Source of the DNA: Oscillospiraceae bacterium
GTDB taxonomy: Bacteria > Bacillota > Clostridia > Oscillospirales > Oscillospiraceae
Assembly: GCA_009781695.1 (NCBI GenBank)
Contig: WQVH01000021.1
Span: 1 to 32,897 of the forward strand
Reading direction: 5' to 3'
Length of the DNA: 32,897 nt
Both the position numbers and the translations under genes were made by a program. A model generated the notes under the pieces. The model worked only from the letters and a program-made list of their open reading frames with translations. It did no database searches and was not told the DNA's origin. Positions 8,369 through 15,169 of the stretch are shown here, piece after piece (the first letter of the stretch is position 1; the number at the start of each line of letters is the position of its first letter).

Positions 8369-8384
8369 TGTTTCACGTGAAACA
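8369..8384. promoter_or_regulatory. parS centromere site (copy 1)
   Basis: TGTTTCACGTGAAACA is an exact 16-bp match to the Spo0J/ParB parS consensus. It lies upstream of mfd, about 5.3 kb from the second copy at 13648. ParB, encoded in the window, is expected to nucleate here and spread, loading SMC near the origin. Confidence 0.95.
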
Positions 8385-8401
8385 ATTTAGCATTCGATGT
8401 A

Positions 8402-8427
8402 CGAGTATAGCGTATACGCTATACTCG
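8402..8427. repeat. Perfect 26-bp palindrome
   Basis: CGAGTATAGCGTA is followed directly by its exact reverse complement, with no spacer, 17 bases from parS copy 1. It could extrude a cruciform or bind a dimeric protein. No gene starts at it and there is no T-run, so no role is assigned. Confidence 0.8.
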
Positions 8428-8459
8428 ATATGTACCCATGCCGTTAAATTAGTCTTATT

Positions 8460-8543
8460 GTCATCCTGAGTGCAGCGAAGGATCTGTTTTTGTAGGTCGG
8501 GTACACTATAAGATTCTTCGATCGCAAGTGCTCTCAGAATAAC
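8460..8543. repeat. Intergenic inverted repeat (GTCATCCTGAG type)
   Basis: The left arm (8460-8485) begins GTCATCCTGAGTGCAGCGAA and the right arm (8511-8543) is an imperfect reverse complement ending TCTCAGAATAAC. Very similar hairpins with a GTCATCCTGAGC core are, from general knowledge, dispersed in many copies in bacterial genomes. This copy looks degenerate and lies in a gene-free stretch. Confidence 0.65.
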
Positions 8544-8616
8544 AGAACTGTAAGTTTTCCACTAACTTAACAAGATTGAATGTGTATAATTCTTAAAAAT
8601 GGAGCGCAGATATACG

Positions 8617-8784
8617 CTAGTGTAGCGTGTTATTAAATAACTGGACTTTAATTGTGGTAGATTTTTTCGTCTGGCGAGGAAAAATATTGCAGGAATACCA
8701 CTGGTCTTTCAAGATATTTTGACGAAGTCAGGCAGAAAAAGATGCCGCAAGAAAAGGCTAGTTATTTAGAACACGTTACACTAG
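8617..8784. repeat. 168-bp hairpin element with ~25-bp terminal inverted repeats (MITE-like)
   Basis: The left end (8617-8642, starting CTAGTGTAGCGTG) and right end (8760-8784, ending CACGTTACACTAG) are near-perfect inverted repeats. The interior also pairs: TGGTAGATTTTTTCGTCTGG is partly complementary to the segment around 8715-8745. The whole unit would fold as one long imperfect hairpin. It has no open reading frame and abuts the rsmG stop codon by one base, so it may also serve as the terminator of mscL-rsmG. Confidence 0.7.
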
Positions 8785-8785
8785 A

Positions 8786-9511
8786 CTAAAGCGGTGACTT
8801 TTGAATTCGGGCAAATCGTCGTGGGTACTTGTCCGGCGTTTCAGCGATTTTAGTGACAATAACGGCTCTATGCGTGATGTCCGTGCCGGGAATCACGTAA
8901 TCCACACAGTCGTTGAGCTTTGCGCCCAAAATCTGAAACGCATTTTCCGCTTCAAAAAGTTCACTTTCGGAATCTGCGCCTTTCATGGCAATAAATGTGC
9001 CGCCTACACGAACATAGGGTAGACACAATTCTGCCAACATATTGAGTTTTGCCACAGCGCGAGATGCTGCAACGTCGAAAGATGCTCTTAGCGCAGCATC
9101 TCGCGCAGCTTCTTCAGCTCTGGCATAAATACAATGGGCATCGATGTTGAGCACATCACACAACTCGGACATAAATGCGATGCGCTTGCCGGATGAGTCA
9201 AGCAGCGTTAAGTCAATTGTTGGCTCAACGATTTTAAGCGGTATGCCCGGAAATCCGGCGCCGCTTCCGATATCTATCATGCGCGCGCCTTGAAAAGCAA
9301 TGATGTTCAGTAGCGCTATGGAATCAAGAAAATGCAGACGCGCAATATCCTCCGCTCCGGATAAGGCCGTGAGATTCACGTCTTTGCCTCTTTCGGAGAG
9401 CAGGTCGTAGTAGGTATGGAAAGCAGACATAGCACCTGATGGCGGCGTCAATCCTGTAATATCCGCACCTTTTTTAATAATTTCGGTTAATTGATTGTGT
9501 TTATCGCTCAA
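8786..9511 (-). CDS. rsmG: 16S rRNA (guanine-527-N7)-methyltransferase RsmG
   Basis: A 241-residue Rossmann-fold methyltransferase that uses S-adenosylmethionine to methylate G527 of 16S rRNA. Motifs: NLTAL (residue ~46), LHFLDSIALL, the SAM loop MIDIGSGAGFPGIPLKI (~78-95), LLDSSGKRIAFM and FDVAASRAVAKLNMLAELCL. Length is normal for GidB/RsmG. It overlaps the end of mscL by 11 bases, so the two are cotranscribed. In many Firmicutes rsmG follows mnmEG on the other side of dnaA; here it sits with mscL, on the parAB side. Confidence 0.97.
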   Translation of the reverse strand: MSDKHNQLTEIIKKGADITGLTPPSGAMSAFHTYYDLLSERGKDVNLTALSGAEDIARLHFLDSIALLNIIAFQGARMIDIGSGAGFPGIPLKIVEPTIDLTLLDSSGKRIAFMSELCDVLNIDAHCIYARAEEAARDAALRASFDVAASRAVAKLNMLAELCLPYVRVGGTFIAMKGADSESELFEAENAFQILGAKLNDCVDYVIPGTDITHRAVIVTKIAETPDKYPRRFARIQKSPL

Positions 9512-9929
9512 TTTTCATTTCCTTCAAAATATCGCGTATTTCTGCCAGTAGCAGCTCTTCCTGTGTGGGGGTCGGAGGGGCTTCCGGCACACTGTCTTCT
9601 TGCTTCTTGCGGAATCGATTGATACCTTTGACAAACAGGAAGACTACCAAAGCGATGATGATAAAGCTAATCAGACTATCGAGGAACACACCGAGTGTCA
9701 AAATATTCGGCTCGCTTATATTGCCCCAAAGACGCGGCAGCACGATCTCGATATTCTTTAGGTCGATGCCAAAGAAGATACCTATAAGCGGGGTTGCGAT
9801 GTTGGTGACAATTGAGTTTACGAGTGCAGTAAAAGCTCCGCCAACGATCATACCGATGGCCATGTCCAGCATGTTGCCTCTGACTGCGAATTCTTTAAAT
9901 TCAGCGATGAATTTACTCACATTTTTCAA
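9501..9929 (-). CDS. mscL: Large-conductance mechanosensitive channel MscL
   Basis: A 142-residue inner-membrane channel that opens under membrane tension to release solutes in hypo-osmotic shock. The N-terminal helix (FKEFAVRGNMLDMAIGMIVG) and TM1 contain the conserved NMLDMAIG segment. The periplasmic loop follows, then TM2 (FLDSLISFIIIALVVFLFVK, residues ~82-101) and a cytoplasmic helix rich in charged residues (EELLLAEIRDILKEM). The ATG follows AAAGGA with good spacing. First gene of a two-gene unit with rsmG. Confidence 0.97.
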   Translation of the reverse strand: MKNVSKFIAEFKEFAVRGNMLDMAIGMIVGGAFTALVNSIVTNIATPLIGIFFGIDLKNIEIVLPRLWGNISEPNILTLGVFLDSLISFIIIALVVFLFVKGINRFRKKQEDSVPEAPPTPTQEELLLAEIRDILKEMKIER

Positions 9930-9985
9930 ATCCTTTCTTATGGTTTGGGTATAAATTAATTTTTAAAGTAATAACAATCTTCGGG

Positions 9986-10330
9986 TCAACGTTGCAGATT
10001 TTCGTCTATATACTGCCCAATTCGCTGATAGTCAGCATTATTGCGGATGATGTGGTCGTGGAATGAGCGTTGCCATGGTGAAAAGCCTGCCTCTTTTGAC
10101 ACCACTGTTTTGAAAGATCGTACAATATTTGGAATTGCTGCGTTTGTAGGGTGCGATGTCCTCATCGCACCGCTTTTGCAACATGCGACAACTATTATCA
10201 AATGTATGTGGTTGGGCATTATTGTGTACTTATCAACGCTTAAACCATTTTGCAGCGTGTTAATTCTTTTTATGTGTTTGTCTGCTATCTGCCGAGCTTT
10301 GTGAGTTGAACATGCGGTGCGATGTGGACA
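9986..10330 (-). pseudogene. Decayed REP-associated tyrosine transposase (RAYT, IS200/Y1 type)
   Basis: A continuous frame of about 114 codons encodes the central and C-terminal part of a Y1-type transposase. It contains the HUH motif MPNHIHLI, then SPWQRSFHDHIIRNNADYQR and a truncated end, GQYIDEN. Residues before the HUH motif (SVDKYTI) also fit the family, so the ATG at 10219 is not the real start. The usual ~50 N-terminal residues are missing: the frame meets a TGA inside a REP-like hairpin at 10314-10341. A second copy of that hairpin lies inside the coding frame (10146-10173). The C-terminus breaks off just after IDEN. RAYTs are single-copy domesticated transposases thought to mobilise REP sequences; this one is very likely inactive. 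Confidence 0.75.
10146..10173 (+). repeat. REP-like hairpin, copy 1
   Basis: A 28-bp unit starting GTAGGGTGCGATG, with a 9-bp stem GGTGCGATG/CATCGCACC and a TCCT loop. It lies inside the RAYT remnant in frame. It matches copy 2 at 26 of 28 positions, in opposite orientation. Confidence 0.8.
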
Positions 10331-10341
10331 TCACACCCTAC
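10314..10341 (-). repeat. REP-like hairpin, copy 2
   Basis: On the minus strand it reads GTAGGGTGTGATG..., with the same 28-bp length as copy 1 and two substitutions. It lies at the 5' end of the remaining RAYT frame, 18 bases from the serS stop. Two inverted REP units about 140 bases apart resemble a REPIN/BIME-like pair. Confidence 0.8.
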
Positions 10342-10358
10342 GACCGTGCCTAACATCT

Positions 10359-11642
10359 CTAACGAATGACTTCAAGCCCGCCCAAATACTTTTGAAGCAC
10401 CTCGGGCACAATCACACTGCCATCTTTTTGCTGGTTTTGCTCAACCAAGGCCGGAAGAATACGGCTTGTTGCAAGACCTGAGCCATTGAGCGTATGCATA
10501 AATTCAGGCTTACCTGTATCGGCACGTCTAAACCTCATCGCGCCGCGCCGCGCCTGATAACAACGTGCGTTTGAAACAGAAGAAACCTCCTTATACCCAT
10601 TCATGGACGGAATTTGGATTTCAATATCATAAGTCCGAGCCATTGCAGCAGAACAATCACCGGCAGCCAGCTTGACTGTCCTGAAATGGAAACCAAGCCC
10701 GGAAACCAACGTCTCGGCCTTTGTAACAAGCTCATCAAACGCAGCATCTGACCCTTCGGGCGTTGTGTATTGCACCATCTCAACCTTATTAAACTGATGT
10801 CCGCGAACCATTCCGCGCTCATCTGCGCCGTATGTCCCCGCTTCTCTTCTGAAACAAGGCGTGTAAGAAATATACTTTTTAGGCAGATCCGCTTCGGTCA
10901 AAATTTCATCTCTATGTACTGAAACGAGTGCAGCCTCAGCGGTCGGAAGCAAATAATGCACCCGATCATCGGTGGGATTGGCAATCTTATAAACCTCATC
11001 GGCAAACTTCGGAAACTGACCTGCCGTAAGCCCGCATTGGTACTCCAATATATGCGGCACGAGTAACAACTCATATCCGTCAGCTAAATGCGTATCTAAA
11101 AAATAATTAAGCAATGCCCATTCTAAACGTGCGCCAATCCCTTGATAAATCCAAAATCCGCTTCCTGCAAGCTTAACGCCGCGCGGATAGTCAATAAGCT
11201 TAAGATCGGTACATAAATCAACATGGTTTTTCGGCTCAAAATCGAAAGTATGCGGGTTGCCATGATATCTTATCGGCTCATTATTTTCTTTACCGCCGGG
11301 CGCAAGATCCTCGTCAGGCGTATTGGGCAGACCGAGCATCAGCTCATCAAGCTCATATTCGGTAGCTCTCAGTGTCGATTCAGCCTCTTTTATCTTGGCT
11401 TTAAGCACATTCATTTGAGCGAAAATCTCAGATGTATCGCCGCCCTCTTTTTTGAGTTGAGGAATAAGCTTGGACACCTTGTTCTGCTCCGCCTTGTTTG
11501 ACTCGCTTTCAGCGAGGATCTCGCGGCGCACTGCATCAAGCGCAATGATCCTGTCTATATCTGATGCACAGTCAGCGCCTTTATTGCTCAGGAGTTTCTT
11601 TATCTTGTCAGGGGTTTCGCGAATCAATTTAATATCAATCAT
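10359..11642 (-). CDS. serS: Seryl-tRNA synthetase
   Basis: A 427-residue class II synthetase that charges tRNA-Ser (and tRNA-Sec). The N-terminal coiled-coil arm (residues ~27-105, rich in K, E and Q heptads) binds the tRNA variable arm. Motif 2 is CFRREAGTYGADERGMVRGH and motif 3 is GSGLATSRILPALVEQ. FWIYQGIGARLEWAL marks motif 1. Length is typical. It begins 41 bases after the parB stop with no obvious promoter between, suggesting a parA-parB-serS transcript. Confidence 0.98.
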   Translation of the reverse strand: MIDIKLIRETPDKIKKLLSNKGADCASDIDRIIALDAVRREILAESESNKAEQNKVSKLIPQLKKEGGDTSEIFAQMNVLKAKIKEAESTLRATEYELDELMLGLPNTPDEDLAPGGKENNEPIRYHGNPHTFDFEPKNHVDLCTDLKLIDYPRGVKLAGSGFWIYQGIGARLEWALLNYFLDTHLADGYELLLVPHILEYQCGLTAGQFPKFADEVYKIANPTDDRVHYLLPTAEAALVSVHRDEILTEADLPKKYISYTPCFRREAGTYGADERGMVRGHQFNKVEMVQYTTPEGSDAAFDELVTKAETLVSGLGFHFRTVKLAAGDCSAAMARTYDIEIQIPSMNGYKEVSSVSNARCYQARRGAMRFRRADTGKPEFMHTLNGSGLATSRILPALVEQNQQKDGSVIVPEVLQKYLGGLEVIR

Positions 11643-11683
11643 AGTGGTATGGTTATTCCTTTCGCCTTAGTCACGATTCTGTG

Positions 11684-12547
11684 TTAATCACGAGATAGTA
11701 GAGTCTCAAATAATGCATTAAAATCATCAAGATCGTAATACTCTATCTCAATCTTACCCTTTTTTTTGCCCTGCTTAATATTGACCCGGCGTCCAAGCGC
11801 CTTTGTAAGCTGGTCTTTGACATCCAACAAATAGTCAACTTCCGGAACGCTACTTTTACCGGGCTCGGAAGCTAAATCCTTATTGCGATTGAGCTTTTTT
11901 ACCAGCGCTTCTACTTCACGAGTGCTCATCTCGCCATCTATGGCAAGCGTTGCGGCGCTGAGCATTGTTTCCTCATTCCTTAGAGCCAAAAGCGCTCTGG
12001 CGCTTCCGGCCGAGAGCTTGCCCATGAGCACAAAGTTTGCAAGCTCCTCCGGGAGTGAAAGCAAACGCAACGCATTGGCAACAGCCGGACGAGACTTGCT
12101 GACACGCTGAGCGATACGCTCTTGAGTCATACCGAACTCATCCATAAGCGCCTTGTAGCCTCGCGCCTCCTCTATAGGACTCAAGTCCTCCCTTTGTAAA
12201 TTTTCGATCATAGCCAATTCCAACGCAAGCTTGTCATCAGCGACAACGATGCGTGCCGGCACTTCAACGAGACCTGCTGCACGTGCGGCACGCCATCTGC
12301 GCTCTCCGGCAATAATTTGATAGTAGCTATCATCTACACTGCGGACTGTAAGCGGGGACAAAACACCGTGCTCACGGATAGAATCCGCAAGCTCATCTAT
12401 TTGCTCTTGCTCAAAGATAGTTCTGGGCTGTTCTTGGCTTGGCTCTATTCGATGTAGCGGTAAATATTCAAAATCATTAGGATTGGGTTCTATTGCAGCA
12501 TTTCCTAAAATTGCACCCAATTCCTTTCCTAAACCTTTTTTTTTCAA
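11684..12547 (-). CDS. parB: Chromosome-partitioning protein ParB/Spo0J
   Basis: A 287-residue parS-binding CTPase clamp. The N-terminal domain has PRTIFEQEQIDELADSIREH and the CTP-binding GERRWRAARAAG motif, then MIENLQREDLSPIEEARGYK. The helix-turn-helix is MTQERIAQRVSKSRPAVANA, and the C-terminal dimerisation segment follows. I chose a TTG start at 12547: AAAGGAAAT lies upstream and the product then begins MKKKGLGKELGAILG, as in Spo0J proteins. A longer frame from 12676 would overlap the parA end and has no family match. Its two targets, 8369 and 13648, are in this window. Confidence 0.95.
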   Translation of the reverse strand: MKKKGLGKELGAILGNAAIEPNPNDFEYLPLHRIEPSQEQPRTIFEQEQIDELADSIREHGVLSPLTVRSVDDSYYQIIAGERRWRAARAAGLVEVPARIVVADDKLALELAMIENLQREDLSPIEEARGYKALMDEFGMTQERIAQRVSKSRPAVANALRLLSLPEELANFVLMGKLSAGSARALLALRNEETMLSAATLAIDGEMSTREVEALVKKLNRNKDLASEPGKSSVPEVDYLLDVKDQLTKALGRRVNIKQGKKKGKIEIEYYDLDDFNALFETLLSRD

Positions 12548-12605
12548 AGTTTTATTTCCTTTCCGAACCCACCCGGCAGGTGAGCAGTACTTGACTGTCG
12601 TTAGT

Positions 12606-13364
12606 CTATGCGTTTCTCTTGAGAAATTCTTTTGCAAGGTCGAGATATGCCTGTGACCCGCGAGAAGAACGGTCATAATTCATCACCGGCGTGCCGTGAC
12701 TGGGCGCTTCAGCGATCCTTATGTTGCGCGGGATCGATATCGTGTATATCTTATGCTTGAAAAATTTCTTGATCTCAGCTGCGACCTGTGCCGAAAAATT
12801 AGTTCTGGAATCGTACATCGTCAACAACACACCCTCAATGTCCAATGCAGCATTCAAAGCTTTTTTAATCGTCCTGATCGTCGACATCAGGTCGGAAAGA
12901 CCCTCCAGCGCATAGTATTCGCATTGCACCGGGATCAAAACAGTGTCTGCTGCGCATAGCGAATTGAGCGTGAGCATTTCTAACGATGGCGGGCAATCAA
13001 TCAAAATATAATCATAACTACTACGCACATCGTCGAGTGCGTTTTTTAGAATATATTCGCGTCCGGGCATGGCCACAAGCTCGACACCTGCACCGGATAG
13101 GATTTTATTTGATGGCAGAATATCGCCGAACTTCGTCTGCACGATCACATCAGAGGTACTTGCGCCATCAATTAAAACATGATATATACTTGAAATATTT
13201 TTGCTTTTACTTATGCCCATGCCCGAAGTCGCATTTCCCTGTGGATCCATGTCACACAAGAGTACCCGTGCTCCGGCTTCCTTTAATGCGGCGCAAAGAT
13301 TGACACAGGTCGTTGTCTTGCCGACGCCGCCCTTTTGATTTGCAACTGCTATTATTTTACCCAT
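12606..13364 (-). CDS. parA: Chromosome-partitioning ATPase ParA/Soj
   Basis: A 252-residue deviant Walker ATPase that, with ParB, segregates origins and in Bacillus also regulates DnaA. It begins MGKIIAVANQKGGVGKTTTC (deviant Walker A KGGVGKTT) and has LLCDMDPQGNATSG (A') and YILIDCPPSLEML (Walker B). I chose the ATG at 13364, since family members start MGKIIA; the upstream ATG at 13376 directly touches the AAAGGA ribosome site. The ribosome site lies inside an inverted repeat described separately. Confidence 0.96.
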   Translation of the reverse strand: MGKIIAVANQKGGVGKTTTCVNLCAALKEAGARVLLCDMDPQGNATSGMGISKSKNISSIYHVLIDGASTSDVIVQTKFGDILPSNKILSGAGVELVAMPGREYILKNALDDVRSSYDYILIDCPPSLEMLTLNSLCAADTVLIPVQCEYYALEGLSDLMSTIRTIKKALNAALDIEGVLLTMYDSRTNFSAQVAAEIKKFFKHKIYTISIPRNIRIAEAPSHGTPVMNYDRSSRGSQAYLDLAKEFLKRNA

Positions 13365-13366
13365 AA

Positions 13367-13429
13367 AAATGATCATTCCTTTCGCATTGCGTCAAGCACA
13401 AAACAACCATGAAAAAGGAATGATCATTT
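13367..13429 (-). promoter_or_regulatory. Inverted repeat enclosing the parA ribosome binding site
   Basis: AAATGATCATTCCTTT (13367-13382) and AAAGGAATGATCATTT (13414-13429) are perfect 16-bp inverted arms separated by 31 bases. In the parA mRNA the 3' arm holds AAAGGA, the parA ribosome site, and ends two bases before the ATG, so pairing would hide it. Each arm also contains the palindrome AATGATCATT, so a DNA-binding role is possible. Confidence 0.65.
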
Positions 13430-13480
13430 CGTGCATCATTCGCCGTTCCCATTAGGGGCGCGAATCGCACATGCCCTTGG

Positions 13481-13506
13481 TTTAGTTTGAACTCTTTCAA
13501 ACTAAA
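13481..13506. repeat. 11-bp stem-loop in the parA leader
   Basis: TTTAGTTTGAA (13481-13491) and TTCAAACTAAA (13496-13506) form a perfect stem with a four-base loop, about 110 bases inside the predicted parA leader. No T-run follows on the minus strand. Together with the RBS hairpin it makes the roughly 245-base leader unusually structured. Confidence 0.6.
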
Positions 13507-13617
13507 TCCTTGTTGCGTTTTCATGTAATAACATCCATGTACATTGGCGCACACAGATACGGCCAACAAGCGCGGTTTTTACCCGCTACTATTGTATATT
13601 TCGCTGTCAGCATCGTT

Positions 13618-13645
13618 ATTATAGCATATGAGAATCATTTTTCAA
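13618..13645 (-). promoter_or_regulatory. parAB promoter
   Basis: -35 TTGAAA (13640-13645) and -10 TATAAT (13618-13623) are separated by 16 bases. parS copy 2 begins two bases upstream of the -35, so ParB bound there would be placed to affect RNA polymerase. The remaining leader to the parA ATG shows only the two hairpins listed. Confidence 0.7.
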
Positions 13646-13647
13646 GA

Positions 13648-13663
13648 TGTTTCACGTGAAACA
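13648..13663. promoter_or_regulatory. parS centromere site (copy 2)
   Basis: TGTTTCACGTGAAACA again, identical to copy 1. It is in the divergent region between parA and the ProC-like gene, directly upstream of the parA promoter. Confidence 0.95.
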
Positions 13664-13745
13664 TTGTAATTGTTTTTCTTGATATTATTTGCGATTTCAT
13701 GGATAATGTCTATGAAAATTATTTAAACTAAGAAGGATACGCCAT

Positions 13746-14519
13746 ATGAAAATAGGAATTATAGGTACAGGCATTATCGCCTCAGCGGTTGTTATAGGAC
13801 TTTGCAAAGCGAAAACAGGGCACGACTTATTCTTGTCACCGAGAAATGCCGCCAAAGCGGCAGCGCTTGCAAATGAATTCGAAAATGTACGCGTTTGTAC
13901 ATCCAATCAGCAAGTGGTGGACAAAGCAGACTGGATATTTATATGTCTGCACAAAAAGGATTTTGGCGTACTCCGTGAGCTTAAATACAGGCCTGAGCAG
14001 AGTGTTATCAATATGTCGGCGGAAATGAGACTACCTGAACTGAAAGAAATTGTAGGGGAAACCACAAACTTAGCACATGTCATACCGCTTCCCTTTATCG
14101 CCTCCGGATTTGGCCCACTACTGATATATCCGGAAAATAAAGCCGTTGGCGCATTGTTTGAACCTGTGAGCGATGTGTATTATGCACATAAACAAGAAGA
14201 TGTGCACACTTTACAAATTGTCACCGGTATGATGAGTGCTTACTATATGTTGCTCAATGAGGTGGTTAAGTTTTCAGATGAGCGGGGAATTGTTCATGAC
14301 ACCTCTGTCGGATTTGCAAGTTCGCTTTTCAGCTCGTTATGCAAAAGAGCCGCAGAGACTAAGCATTGCGACTTGATCGAACTTGCTCATGAGATGACAC
14401 CGGGCGGATACAATGAACAAGCGATGAATGAGCTTATGGACAATGGTGCTATAGGTGCTTGGCGTACTGCACTGGATCGATTGCTTTTTAGGCTTGAAAA
14501 CAGTGGGAGTGGTAAATAG
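13746..14519 (+). CDS. Pyrroline-5-carboxylate reductase-like NAD(P)-binding protein
   Basis: A 257-residue protein with an N-terminal Rossmann fold (MKIGIIGTGIIASAVVIGL; GxGxxA loop) followed by the NADP-type contact SPRNAAKAAALANEF, and ADWIFICLHKKDF. The helical C-terminal half ends with HEMTPGGYNEQAMNELMDNG, which corresponds to the P5C reductase TPGG...E region. ProC makes proline from pyrroline-5-carboxylate, but divergence in the middle makes a different imine or oxo substrate possible. AAGGA lies nine bases before the ATG. Divergent from parA, convergent with the next gene. Confidence 0.75.
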   Translation: MKIGIIGTGIIASAVVIGLCKAKTGHDLFLSPRNAAKAAALANEFENVRVCTSNQQVVDKADWIFICLHKKDFGVLRELKYRPEQSVINMSAEMRLPELKEIVGETTNLAHVIPLPFIASGFGPLLIYPENKAVGALFEPVSDVYYAHKQEDVHTLQIVTGMMSAYYMLLNEVVKFSDERGIVHDTSVGFASSLFSSLCKRAAETKHCDLIELAHEMTPGGYNEQAMNELMDNGAIGAWRTALDRLLFRLENSGSGK

Positions 14520-14546
14520 TTTATATTTAGAATGCGCCCCTCACTC

Positions 14547-14840
14547 CTAAACCTTCCTCTTATTAAACGCAGAAGGAACAAGCCGATACGCCTCTTTCTT
14601 ATCCATCTTCGTAACATATCTCGTGGCAATCCGCTCGTTGCAATTAGGGCAAAATATTGCTCCATGATATTTCGAAAAGTCCATTGCCCCCTCAATGATG
14701 CGATCATTATACATCTTCACAAAATTGCTCTCGCCAACTTTTTGATAATGTGCAATAAAAGTCTTGCAATGTGCGCAACTGACAGCCAAAATGTGGCTGC
14801 CGCGCACCTTTTTGCAATTAGGATTAGTATAAATCGTCAT
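14547..14840 (-). CDS. Small zinc-ribbon protein of unknown function
   Basis: A protein of about 97 residues with two CxxC pairs, SCAHCKTF and FCPNCNER, that could bind one zinc ion. Between them lies YQKVGESNFVKMYNDRIIEG. The N-terminus also has an extra cysteine (NPNCKK). I do not recognise a named family. The start may be the ATG at 14840 or an in-frame TTG at 14849; AAGGAATA is close to the TTG and 12 bases from the ATG, so the choice is open. It is convergent with the ProC-like gene. Confidence 0.6.
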   Translation of the reverse strand: MTIYTNPNCKKVRGSHILAVSCAHCKTFIAHYQKVGESNFVKMYNDRIIEGAMDFSKYHGAIFCPNCNERIATRYVTKMDKKEAYRLVPSAFNKRKV

Positions 14841-15069
14841 GGCGGTCAATATTCCTTAACTTATTGCAATAAATTTTTCACTGGCAGAGCCAAATATTCA
14901 CACACAGTTATTCTGCAACGTCAGGGCCAAGCGTGAGATGATTCGGAATGTTTTTTAACACATCTTGTAATGATTCTGCGCGCTCAAGCACTTTCATGGT
15001 TTCAAAATGCAATATACAGAAATTCTTTCAGAATTTCAACTTATTTTAGCAGATATAAGCATCTCAATT

Positions 15070-15098
15070 TTCACTCGCATTTTAATCGCCGGTATGAT
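15070..15098 (+). promoter_or_regulatory. Candidate promoter for the fructokinase-isomerase operon
   Basis: TTCACT (15070-15075), a 17-base spacer and TATGAT (15093-15098), 71 bases before the fructokinase ATG. The rest of the 14850-15169 gap holds a small stem-loop (GAAATTC/GAATTTC, 15019-15037) and no convincing gene. Confidence 0.5.
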
Positions 15099-15169
15099 AA
15101 TATGCCCACATTACCAAATGCGTTCCAAACACCTCTAAAAACTGCACCAAAAATGGAGGACACACCATA

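Noticed and set aside
10146..10341. Two similar hairpin repeats as a minimal CRISPR array
   Set aside because: The units are inverted relative to each other, there are only two, and the intervening DNA encodes transposase residues.
12548..12676. N-terminal extension of ParB
   Set aside because: It overlaps the parA end, lacks a ribosome site and has no resemblance to Spo0J proteins; a TTG at 12547 with AAAGGAAAT fits better.
14387..14707. Minus-strand frame of 106 codons overlapping the ProC-like and zinc-ribbon genes
   Set aside because: Overlaps two better supported genes and has no recognisable content.
14908..14997. 29-codon minus-strand frame in the 14850-15169 gap
   Set aside because: No convincing ribosome site and no recognised similarity; too short to support.
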